From Anaerolineales bacterium (GTDB taxonomy: Bacteria; Chloroflexota; Anaerolineae; Anaerolineales; UBA6663): a DNA stretch of 8,426 nucleotides. The notes below the pieces were generated by a model, which did no database searches, was not told the origin of the DNA, and saw nothing but the letters and a program-made list of their open reading frames with translations. Both the position numbers and the translations under genes were made by a program. Location: contig JAEURM010000074.1 of the NCBI GenBank assembly GCA_016789245.1, forward strand, positions 1-8,426. Reading direction: 5' to 3'. Below are positions 1-5,245 of the stretch, piece after piece; positions within the stretch are counted from its first letter, which is position 1, and every line of letters begins with the position of its first letter.

Positions 1-375
1 TAAGCCGGAAAGTTCATACAGCACCAAATTCGCCGCGTCAGCCGGGGATTTAATGAGTGGCCGTTCATCCGGCACACTGATGGCGATGCGGCGCCCCAAT
101 TCTACGGCGGCCAGCAATTGCGCGGCTTTCGCATGGCCAATACCCTTCACCATTTGCAAAGCACTGAGCGAAGCGCGGTGCAAGCCGGGCAAACCGCCTA
201 CTTCTGCTAGCAGGCGTTCCGCCAACCGCACGGCATTTTCGCCTTCTATTCCCACCCGGAGCAAAATAGCCAACAATTCTGCATTGCTCAACGCGCCTGC
301 ACCCACCGAGGCTAAACGCTCACGCGGCCGGTCATCAGTGGGTAAATCGGCAAGGCGCGGGCGGTAATCAGTCAT
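1..375 (-). CDS. radC: RadC family (UPF0758) JAB-domain protein, N-terminal part
   Basis: The minus strand read from the ATG at 375 gives 125 residues running off the left edge without a stop. It starts MTDYRPRLADLPTDDRPRER and continues with ALSNAELLAILLRVG (28-42), a strong match to the RadC N-terminal region. A helix-hairpin-helix with the core MVKGIGHAKAAQL lies at about residues 75-87, followed by the linker ELGRRIAI. In this family the C-terminal half is a JAB/MPN metalloprotease-like domain with an HxH and downstream Ser/Asp motif; that half lies outside the window, so metal ligands cannot be checked. RadC was historically linked to DNA repair, but its biochemical role is unsettled. 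The gene is divergent from the zinc-ribbon gene, with 61 nt between the start codons. No good Shine-Dalgarno sequence precedes the ATG. The family assignment is secure; the function is not. Confidence 0.96.
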   Translation of the reverse strand, partial: MTDYRPRLADLPTDDRPRERLASVGAGALSNAELLAILLRVGIEGENAVRLAERLLAEVGGLPGLHRASLSALQMVKGIGHAKAAQLLAAVELGRRIAISVPDERPLIKSPADAANLVLYELSGL

Positions 376-393
376 TGATTGAATTCACAGTGA

Positions 394-422
394 TTGGTAA
401 TTGAGTCTGGCTGAATTATAAT
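394..422 (+). promoter_or_regulatory. Sigma-70-type promoter for the zinc-ribbon gene
   Basis: A perfect TATAAT (417-422) sits 17 nt downstream of TTGGTA (394-399), which matches 4 of 6 positions of the TTGACA consensus. Transcription would be expected to start near 429-430, leaving a leader of only about 7 nt before the ATG at 437, too short for a Shine-Dalgarno sequence. The -10 lies inside ATTATAAT (415-422), which is its own reverse complement, so the same 8 bp also present TATAAT (420 down to 415) to the minus strand, 40 nt upstream of the radC start. No convincing minus-strand -35 was found. The call rests on sequence pattern alone. Confidence 0.6.
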
Positions 423-436
423 CGTCTCACGTACCT

Positions 437-913
437 ATGCCTAACCTAAACTCGCTTACCGATGTAGTGTTGCTGGTGGTGGCCTTTCTGGGCGCGTTTT
501 TGGCCGCGCTCTGGCTCAGCCTAATTTTTTGGACGTACCGCGATATGCGCGCCCGCTCACGGGATGTGTTTGCGGCAATTTTGGCGGCGGCCGTGGTAGC
601 GGTGCTGACGTTGCCGGGTCTACTGGTGTACCTCATCCTGCGTCCTCCTAAAACGCTGGCCGAAACTTATGAACAGAGCTTGGAAGAAGAAGCGCTACTC
701 CAAGAAATTGAAGAGAAGCGCGTTTGCCCGGGCTGTGGCCGGCAAGTACAAGAAGACTGGCGCGTGTGCCCCAATTGCCTTACTAAACTGAAGAAAGAGT
801 GTGGCCACTGTGGCAAGCTGATGGATTTGCCATGGAACGTATGCCCCTACTGCGCCACACCCGTGGAAGGCAAACTGGCCGCAGTTGAAGGTGAAGCGGC
901 GGCGGAAACGTAG
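437..913 (+). CDS. Two-helix membrane protein with cytoplasmic double zinc ribbon
   Basis: A 158-residue protein. Two hydrophobic segments (about 10-33 and 44-68) form a hairpin in the membrane, joined by a short basic loop (YRDMRARSRD). A Glu-rich, probably helical linker (about 73-94) leads to two treble-clef or rubredoxin-like zinc knuckle pairs: C97-P-G-C100 with C111-P-N-C114, and C122-G-H-C125 with C136-P-Y-C139. All eight cysteines expected of a double zinc ribbon (DZR-type) are present. Such domains usually mediate protein or nucleic-acid contacts, and nothing here suggests an enzyme. The ATG at 437 follows a strong promoter with a very short leader. The maoC-like gene starts 43 nt after the stop in the same direction, so read-through is likely. 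Similar architectures are common in Chloroflexota from general recollection, but the specific role is unknown. Confidence 0.88.
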   Translation: MPNLNSLTDVVLLVVAFLGAFLAALWLSLIFWTYRDMRARSRDVFAAILAAAVVAVLTLPGLLVYLILRPPKTLAETYEQSLEEEALLQEIEEKRVCPGCGRQVQEDWRVCPNCLTKLKKECGHCGKLMDLPWNVCPYCATPVEGKLAAVEGEAAAET

Positions 914-956
914 GCCCCCTAAGCCACCCACCCGCGCGATCATTGAAAAAGAATCC

Positions 957-1409
957 ATGCCCGGTAAATACTTTGAAGACCTAAACGTGGGTGACTGTTT
1001 TAAGCACAGCACGGGACGCACGTTAACTGAAATGGACAACGTGCTTTTTAGTGCGCTGACTCTTAATACCCAGCCATTACACATCAATGAAGATTTTGCG
1101 GCCAAGACGCAGTACGGCCAACGGATTGTGAACGGCTTGTTTACGCTGGCGCTGGTAGTGGGCCTAAGCGTGAGCGAACTGACGGAAGGCACCATCATTG
1201 CCAACTTGGGCTATGAGAACGTCAAGCACCCCAACCCCGCCTTTCACGGTGATACCGTTTACGCCGAAACTGAAGTGCTAGAAAAACGCGAGAGTCAATC
1301 GCGCCCCAACGCCGGTTTGGTGCGGCTAAAGCAAACGGGCCGCAAGCCAGATGGCACAGTCGTGGTTGAGTTGGAGCGCACCGTCATGTTCCTCAAGCGG
1401 CCAGCCTAA
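957..1409 (+). CDS. MaoC-like acyl-CoA hydratase (mesaconyl/itaconyl-CoA hydratase type)
   Basis: A 150-residue single hot-dog-fold protein starting MPGKYFEDLNVGD, the usual beginning of this family, which is why the ATG at 957 is preferred to the in-frame GTG at 885 inside the upstream gene. The hydratase-2 signature region reads TLNTQPLHINEDFA (35-48). H42 occupies the catalytic His position, and N37 stands where R-specific enoyl-CoA hydratases carry Asp. The core continues with GQRIVNGLFTLALVVGL (54-70) and a second conserved block NPAFHGDTVYAETEV (93-107). MaoC proteins add water to 2-enoyl-CoA. The likely pairing with the CitE-like lyase at 2079 suggests a branched or dicarboxylic unsaturated acyl-CoA such as mesaconyl- or itaconyl-CoA; the actual substrate cannot be read from sequence. 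A weak purine run (GAAAAAGAA) lies upstream of the start. It was probably co-transcribed with the zinc-ribbon gene. Confidence 0.88.
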   Translation: MPGKYFEDLNVGDCFKHSTGRTLTEMDNVLFSALTLNTQPLHINEDFAAKTQYGQRIVNGLFTLALVVGLSVSELTEGTIIANLGYENVKHPNPAFHGDTVYAETEVLEKRESQSRPNAGLVRLKQTGRKPDGTVVVELERTVMFLKRPA

Positions 1410-1416
1410 CTACGGC

Positions 1417-2031
1417 ATGCGCACTTTTCACGCCTTCATCATCAAAATCTCACACATGGGGAAATTGTTTCTGGCCTTTGTGATGGGCTTTGCGCTGTGC
1501 CTGTGGCTTCTGCGCGTGATTGGCGCACAATTTGCCAGCGTAACGCAAGGGCACTTACCCTTTGATTTACAAAATGAGTTGAGCCGCGCGGCAGTGAGTG
1601 AGCAACTAAGTGTTTACACTTCGGCCTCACGGCTGTGGTATTGGCTGTTTGCCGCCGTAGATTTTGCCTTCCCGCTTTTGGGTGGCCTGTTCACCGCGCC
1701 CGCCGTGGCGTTTTTACTCCGGCACACTCAGCCGAGGCTGTATGCCCAACTCACCACCCGCCACGGCTTTGTGTATTTCACTATGCCCATGCTGTTTGAT
1801 TGGTTGGAAAACATTGCCAATTTACTCCTCATCAATTTTTATCCGCCGCTGTGGGCCGAGGCGGCAAATGCCATGCTCACGCTCAAGCAGTTTAAGCTCA
1901 TCACGCTCTTCATCACCCAAGGCGCGTTGGTAATGCTATTTGTGATTTTTCTCATTACATGGCCCAGCCGCCTAAAACTTAGCCGAGACCTGTCAAGTGG
2001 TGCGAACGAAGGCCAAAATAGTTCAAGTTGA
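1417..2031 (+). CDS. Unrecognised four-helix integral membrane protein
   Basis: I do not recognise this 204-residue protein. Hydrophobic segments lie at about 15-36 (KLFLAFVMGFALCLWLL), 72-100 (a long stretch around LFAAVDFAFPLLGGLF), 118-142 (FVYFTMPMLFDWLENIANLLL) and 167-189 (ITLFITQGALVMLFVIFLI). The second and third helices carry embedded charged residues (D and D/E in the FDWLEN motif), which is unusual for a passive anchor. The tail after the last helix is basic, then Ser/Gly/Asn-rich. The start is uncertain: ATG 1417 lies 7 nt after the maoC stop, while ATG 1456 gives a 191-residue form beginning right at the first helix; neither has a clear Shine-Dalgarno sequence. The gene lies between the MaoC and CitE genes on the same strand, so a link to that pathway is possible but unproven. 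The last residues (about RDLSSGA) are encoded by the left arm of an inverted repeat. Confidence 0.72.
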   Translation: MRTFHAFIIKISHMGKLFLAFVMGFALCLWLLRVIGAQFASVTQGHLPFDLQNELSRAAVSEQLSVYTSASRLWYWLFAAVDFAFPLLGGLFTAPAVAFLLRHTQPRLYAQLTTRHGFVYFTMPMLFDWLENIANLLLINFYPPLWAEAANAMLTLKQFKLITLFITQGALVMLFVIFLITWPSRLKLSRDLSSGANEGQNSSS

Positions 2032-2053
2032 AAGACGCGCCACCTGACAGGTC
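1987..2053. repeat. Imperfect inverted repeat with 18-bp arms
   Basis: The left arm GACCTGTCAAGTGGTGCG (1987-2004) and the right arm CGCGCCACCTGACAGGTC (2036-2053) are reverse complements at 16 of 18 positions, around a 31-nt spacer. The right arm contains a smaller perfect palindrome, ACCTG-A-CAGGT (2042-2052). The left arm lies inside the 3' end of the membrane-protein gene, and the right arm falls between that gene's stop and the CitE start. No T-run follows the structure, so it does not look like a classical intrinsic terminator. It resembles a short dispersed palindromic element; whether it recurs elsewhere in the genome cannot be seen here. Confidence 0.7.
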
Positions 2054-2067
2054 TTACTAACACTTAC

Positions 2068-2072
2068 AAGGA
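2068..2072 (+). promoter_or_regulatory. Shine-Dalgarno sequence of the CitE-like gene
   Basis: AAGGA lies 6 nt before the ATG at 2079 and fixes that start. It is the only clear Shine-Dalgarno sequence at a gene start in the window, which contrasts with the weak or absent signals at the other starts. Confidence 0.65.
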
Positions 2073-2078
2073 AAATCT

Positions 2079-2954
2079 ATGCGTGTTCGCCGTTCATTGT
2101 TGTTTGTTCCCGGTGATAGCCGCCGCAAAATTGAAAAAGCTATCACGCTGGGTGCTGATTGCGTGTGTTTGGATTTAGAAGATGGCGTGGCGCTGAGCCA
2201 AAAACAGGCCGCCCGGCTGGCCGTGGCTGAGGCGCTAAATACACTAAGTTTTGGCCGCAGTGAACGTATGGTGCGCATCAACCGCTTTGGTTCTGGCTGG
2301 GAAGTGGAAGATTTAGCGCACACATTAGCCGCGCGGCCCGCCAGCGTGCTTTTGCCCAAGGTGGAAAGCGCCGAGGCTTTGCTGTGGTTGGATGAGCAAA
2401 TTACGCAGGCTGAACGGGCGCACGGCTGGCCGAACCGTCAGATTGAAATGCTGGCCATGGTGGAAACGGCGCGCGGCATCATCAATCTCAAAGAAATTGC
2501 GAACGCTTCACCCCGCCTCACGGCGCTGATTTTTGGCGCAGAAGATTTAGCCGGTGATATTGGCGCAGTGCGCACGCGTGAGGCGTGGGAGGTGTTTTAC
2601 GCCCGCTCAGCGGTGGTAACGCACGCCGCCGCTTTTGGCTTGCAAGCGCTAGATATGGTGTTTGTGGATTACGGCGATAGCGCCGGTTTATTGAGTGAAG
2701 CGCACCAAGGCGCACGCTTGGGTTACGGCGGCAAGCAGTTAATTCACCCCAACCAAATTGAGCCGGTGCATGCCGCCTTTACGCCGGATGAAGCCGCCCT
2801 CGCTCACGCCCAGCGTGTGGTGCAGGCCGCGCAGACAAATCAGGCCTCTGGGTTGGGCGCATTTTCACTGGATGGCAAAATGGTGGATATGCCCGTGGTG
2901 AAGGCCGCTGAGCAGGTTTTGGCGAAAGCGCGCGCGGCGGGTAAGATTGAGTAG
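2079..2954 (+). CDS. CitE-like HpcH/HpaI-family acyl-CoA lyase
   Basis: A 291-residue TIM-barrel lyase beginning RRSLLFVPGDSRRKIEKA (4-21), the standard start of citrate-lyase-beta-like proteins. Conserved blocks follow: DCVCLDLEDGV (27-37), MVRINRF with R67 as the probable acyl-CoA carboxylate/carbonyl contact, SVLLPKVES (89-97), AMVETARG with E129, and IFGAEDLAGDIGA with D156. E129 and D156 are the expected Mg2+ ligands. KQLIHPNQIEPVHAAF (219-234) is the typical C-terminal CoA-side motif. Standalone CitE-like proteins are not part of citrate lyase, and no citD or citF is nearby. Characterised relatives cleave malyl-CoA, methylmalyl-CoA, citramalyl-CoA or HMG-CoA to acetyl-CoA or propionyl-CoA plus an oxoacid. 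The MaoC gene two positions upstream fits a hydrate-then-cleave module. The substrate is not determinable; citramalyl-CoA is the favoured guess. Cytoplasmic. Confidence 0.92.
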   Translation: MRVRRSLLFVPGDSRRKIEKAITLGADCVCLDLEDGVALSQKQAARLAVAEALNTLSFGRSERMVRINRFGSGWEVEDLAHTLAARPASVLLPKVESAEALLWLDEQITQAERAHGWPNRQIEMLAMVETARGIINLKEIANASPRLTALIFGAEDLAGDIGAVRTREAWEVFYARSAVVTHAAAFGLQALDMVFVDYGDSAGLLSEAHQGARLGYGGKQLIHPNQIEPVHAAFTPDEAALAHAQRVVQAAQTNQASGLGAFSLDGKMVDMPVVKAAEQVLAKARAAGKIE

Positions 2955-2984
2955 GGATTTGAGATTTTGGATTTTTGATTGCTA
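2955..2984 (+). other. T-rich GATTTTGG-like spacer before the FecR lipoprotein gene
   Basis: The 30 nt between the CitE stop and the ATG at 2985 are made of imperfect copies of GATTT(T)(T)G, visible as GGATTTGAGATTTTGG followed by ATTTTTGATT. The composition is very different from the flanking genes. No Shine-Dalgarno or promoter match was found. It could be a remnant of a longer short-period repeat; its function is unknown. Confidence 0.4.
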
Positions 2985-3689
2985 ATGAACTACAAAATTT
3001 TTTTACCACTCGTCATTTTTTGTTTAGCCGCGTGTGCGCCAGTTAGTTCAACCGCTATACCACCTACAGTTGTGGCCCGCGCGGCTTCGCTCTCAGAAGT
3101 AACCGGCTTAGCGCAAACGCTGACCGCGCCCGGCATGCAGTGGTTGGAGGCGGGTGTTGGCCAAAAAATTGCGGCGGGCGGCGGGGTGCAAACCGGCATT
3201 GATGGCCGCATACGGCTGGATATTAGTGATGGCACCATCATGCGCCTTGCGCCGGAAAACCAATTCACACTAGATGTATTTTCACCGTCAGCCGAAAACC
3301 CATCTACACTATTTTTGCTGGAAGCGGGGCACGTGTTTATTCAAGTAACCAAAGAATTGGGTACGGGCAATTTTGAACTAAAAACGCCCAGTGGTGTGGC
3401 GGCGGTGCGCGGCTCACTCATGGCGGTGGAATTTCACCCGGCCAACGGCCACATGATTGCTACGTGTTTAGAAGGTGCGTGCCGCCTGACGGCCAACACT
3501 GGCAATTTCACGGATTTAGTGGGCGGGCAACAAGCGGGTATCCGCACCTTTAACGCCGAACAGCCCACCAACCCCATCACGATTGATTCACAACGGTTGA
3601 ATGAATGGTTGCAGGAATTTCCTGAAGCGGCCAACATCGCCAACACCATCACTCCCGGCCCGCCGCCCACACCCACGCAGGTGCCGTAA
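2985..3689 (+). CDS. FecR-domain lipoprotein
   Basis: A 234-residue predicted lipoprotein. The signal peptide MNYKIFLPLVIFCLAAC ends in a good lipobox (L14-A-A-C17), so the mature protein should be lipidated at C17 and face the outside of the membrane. The ATG at 2985 is preferred over the TTG at 2979 because it gives a normal signal peptide. A FecR-type beta domain spans about 45-190: AGVGQKIAAGGGVQTGIDGRIRLDISDGTIMRL (56-88), then FLLEAGHVFIQV (110-121), then the hallmark TPSGVAAVRGS (134-144). C161 and C166 could form a disulfide outside the cell. The tail is Pro/Thr-rich (PGPPPTPTQVP). FecR domains in this single-domain lipoprotein form are not TonB-linked sigma regulators; no sigma factor or receptor gene is nearby. 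The role is probably sensing or surface binding. It is likely co-transcribed with the methyltransferase that starts 5 nt downstream. Confidence 0.88.
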   Translation: MNYKIFLPLVIFCLAACAPVSSTAIPPTVVARAASLSEVTGLAQTLTAPGMQWLEAGVGQKIAAGGGVQTGIDGRIRLDISDGTIMRLAPENQFTLDVFSPSAENPSTLFLLEAGHVFIQVTKELGTGNFELKTPSGVAAVRGSLMAVEFHPANGHMIATCLEGACRLTANTGNFTDLVGGQQAGIRTFNAEQPTNPITIDSQRLNEWLQEFPEAANIANTITPGPPPTPTQVP

Positions 3690-3694
3690 CGATT

Positions 3695-4558
3695 ATGGCT
3701 CTCCCTCACCCACCAGCCAATGAACACACCGGCGAGCATGAAGTTTTTGAAAAAATCTGGGCTTCTACTAGTTTGTTTTACAGCGGCGGCAATATTGCGG
3801 CCAGCCGCACGTTTCCGGAATTGTGGGAAGCGGTGAAGTTTCAGCGGCTGAATGAATTTTTGCCCAACGCGCCGCAAAAAGCTTTGGAAGTAGGGTGTGG
3901 CTCTGGCGGCGTTTCACTGTATCTGCATAACACGTACGGCTACCAAGTGGAGTTGGTGGATTTATCGGACGAAGCCCTGCGCTTTGCCGAACGCAACTTT
4001 GCCCAGAACGCCAAACTCAGCCCGCCGCGTGCCATCTTCCGCAAAGCAGATGCTACGCAACTGCCGTATGAAGCCAACAGCTTTGATGTGGTGATGAGCT
4101 TTGGCCTGCTGGAACATTTTACGGATATTGAAAAACCCATCGCGGAACAGATGCGGGTGCTAAAGCCGGGTGGCGTTTTCTTGGCGGATATTGTGACGGA
4201 GCGTTTTTCCGTAGATACGTTTGGCCGTTTGCCGGCCACGCTCAAAAAAGTAGGCCGCACCGTGCTCAGCGGCCGGTGGGCAGAGCTGGGCCAAGCCACA
4301 CGCGCTGATTTTTTTGAAAACAATTACAGCCTAGAGACTTACGTGCGCGCCGTGCAAAAACATGGCGGGCGTGTCACGCACACTTTGGGCAATCGCCCCG
4401 TCACGTCTTTGGGCCGCCTGCCCATCCTCGCACCGCTCATGCTCAACAGCTTCAAATCCAGCGCCTTCCAAAAGTGGTGGCGCAGTTTTGATTTATCTGG
4501 CTCGGCGTTTTCCAAGTGGTGGGGCGCGGGCTGGTGGGTGCTGGCAATCAAGAATTAG
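3695..4558 (+). CDS. Class I SAM-dependent methyltransferase
   Basis: A 287-residue protein with a Methyltransf_11/25-type Rossmann core. Motif I is LEVGCGSGG (64-72), the acidic residue that binds the SAM ribose is D89 in VELVDLS, motif II contains KADATQLPY (117-125), the central strand is SFDVVMSFGLLEHF (129-142), and LKPGG (156-160) is the post-motif III loop. The N-terminal about 55 residues and the C-terminal about 120 residues are probably substrate-specific; the C-terminus is Trp-rich (KWWRSFDLSGSAFSKWWGAGWWVLAI). The substrate is unknown: small molecules, sugars or quinone-type acceptors are all possible. There is no signal peptide, so it acts in the cytoplasm. It begins 5 nt after the FecR-lipoprotein stop, indicating co-transcription and possibly translational coupling, although the functional link between a surface lipoprotein and a methyltransferase is not obvious. 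Confidence 0.92.
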   Translation: MALPHPPANEHTGEHEVFEKIWASTSLFYSGGNIAASRTFPELWEAVKFQRLNEFLPNAPQKALEVGCGSGGVSLYLHNTYGYQVELVDLSDEALRFAERNFAQNAKLSPPRAIFRKADATQLPYEANSFDVVMSFGLLEHFTDIEKPIAEQMRVLKPGGVFLADIVTERFSVDTFGRLPATLKKVGRTVLSGRWAELGQATRADFFENNYSLETYVRAVQKHGGRVTHTLGNRPVTSLGRLPILAPLMLNSFKSSAFQKWWRSFDLSGSAFSKWWGAGWWVLAIKN

Positions 4559-4559
4559 T

Positions 4560-4654
4560 TTGCGGCGAATAAATTCGCGGCAACACGAGGCAAAGCCGCC
4601 GTAGGGCGGCTATCGGTGTAGCCCGCGTAGGCGGGCTTCGCTTTGTGTTGCCGC
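4560..4654. repeat. Compound palindromic repeat folding as a three-way junction
   Basis: Several nested inverted repeats fill the 5' part of the gap after the methyltransferase. An outer stem pairs GCGGCAACAC (4577-4586) with GTGTTGCCGC (4645-4654) perfectly, and after a 5-nt bulge AAAGC (4592-4596) pairs with GCTTT (4640-4644). Inside are two hairpins with the same GTAG loop: GCCGCC/GGCGGC (4595-4610) and GCCCGC/GCGGGC (4621-4636). A further hairpin upstream, TTGCGGCGAA (4560-4569) with TTCGCGGCAA (4574-4583), has one mismatch and would compete with the outer stem. This modular palindrome looks like a REP/MITE-like dispersed element. It has no T-tract, so it is not a textbook terminator, though it may stabilise or attenuate the upstream message. 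Confidence 0.75.
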
Positions 4655-4688
4655 ACGCTTCGCGTCAACTGCCGAACCAGACTCCCGC

Positions 4689-4694
4689 TATAAT
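4689..4694 (+). promoter_or_regulatory. Candidate -10 element for a leaderless GNAT transcript
   Basis: A perfect TATAAT at 4689-4694. The region 17-18 nt upstream (about 4665-4671, TCAACT/CAACTG) is a poor -35. The expected start point, about 7 nt downstream, falls at 4701-4702, on the GTG proposed as the start codon of the acetyltransferase gene. Confidence 0.45.
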
Positions 4695-4701
4695 CTCCAA
4701 C

Positions 4702-5244
4702 GTGACGCACGAACTGCAAACCCCAGAAACTGTTACTTTGCGCGATGGCACACTTGTTCATCTCCGGCTACTGCGGCCAGACGATGCCGAACGCATCAAG
4801 GCGTTCTTCTATCGGCTCTCACCGGAGAGCATTTTTTACCGCGCACTAGAAGTACGCACCTCACTGAGCGATGACGAAGCGCGGCGCTTGTGTGATGTAG
4901 ATGGGCTGACGCGGGTGGCGCTGGCGGCGGTGCTTGAGAAAGACGGTACAGAGCACATCATTGGTGTGGCGCGTTACGGCGTAGTAAAACCCTCACAGGC
5001 CGATACGGCTGAATCGGCGGTGGTGGTGGAAGATGCGTATCAAGGCAAAGGGCTGGGCCGCGCCCTTACCACACGGCTGGTGCAATATGCGCGCAACCAC
5101 GGCATCCGGCGCTTTGTGGCCACCATTCATCTCAACAACAACAAAATTTTGCAGTTCATCAAACACAGTGGCTTGCGGGTGCGGCGGCACATTGAGGGAG
5201 CGGTGTGGGATATGAACATCTACCTTGACCCGCCGCAACAATAA
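4702..5244 (+). CDS. GNAT family N-acetyltransferase, Pat C-terminal-domain-like
   Basis: A 180-residue protein with a single GNAT domain. The N-terminal VTLRDGTLVHLRLLRPDDAERIKAFFYRLSPES resembles the opening of the acetyltransferase domain of Pat/PatZ-type protein lysine acetyltransferases. The acetyl-CoA pyrophosphate loop is clear: VVVEDAYQGKGLGRAL, with Q114-G-K-G-L-G119. The following LNNNKILQFIKHSGLRV (about 144-160) is motif B. The acceptor may be a protein lysine or a small amine; the acyl-CoA synthetase domain of full-length Pat is absent. The GTG at 4702 is chosen because a GTG at 4645 lies inside the palindromic repeat and adds residues unlike the family; neither start has a Shine-Dalgarno sequence, and TATAAT lies 7 nt upstream of 4702. 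The start is therefore uncertain while the domain call is firm. Confidence 0.88.
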   Translation: MTHELQTPETVTLRDGTLVHLRLLRPDDAERIKAFFYRLSPESIFYRALEVRTSLSDDEARRLCDVDGLTRVALAAVLEKDGTEHIIGVARYGVVKPSQADTAESAVVVEDAYQGKGLGRALTTRLVQYARNHGIRRFVATIHLNNNKILQFIKHSGLRVRRHIEGAVWDMNIYLDPPQQ

Positions 5245-5245
5245 T

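Noticed and set aside
53..367. Plus-strand open frame of 104 residues at the left edge
   Set aside because: It is the antisense shadow of radC, whose minus-strand translation matches a known family end to end; the plus-strand product is Ser/Arg/Pro-rich with no family resemblance.
885..956. N-terminal extension of the MaoC gene
   Set aside because: It overlaps the zinc-ribbon gene and encodes a Lys/Arg/Pro-rich stretch unlike the family, which begins with a sequence like KYFEDLNVGD.
695..1204. Minus-strand open frame of 169 residues
   Set aside because: It is antisense to both the zinc-ribbon and the MaoC genes, crosses their boundary, and shows no recognisable domain.
2079..2954. Citrate lyase beta subunit of the citDEF complex
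   Set aside because: No acyl-carrier (citD) or alpha (citF) subunit genes are nearby; the MaoC neighbour fits a standalone CoA-ester lyase better.
2985..3689. FecR as an anti-sigma regulator of iron uptake
   Set aside because: The protein has a lipobox and no cytoplasmic anti-sigma segment, and no ECF sigma factor or TonB receptor gene is next to it.
3434..3877. Minus-strand open frame of 147 residues
   Set aside because: It is antisense across the FecR/methyltransferase junction, both of which have strong family motifs on the plus strand.
4560..4654. CRISPR array or tRNA-like gene
   Set aside because: The hairpins are not equally spaced direct repeats with variable spacers, and no acceptor stem, anticodon loop or T-loop pattern is present.
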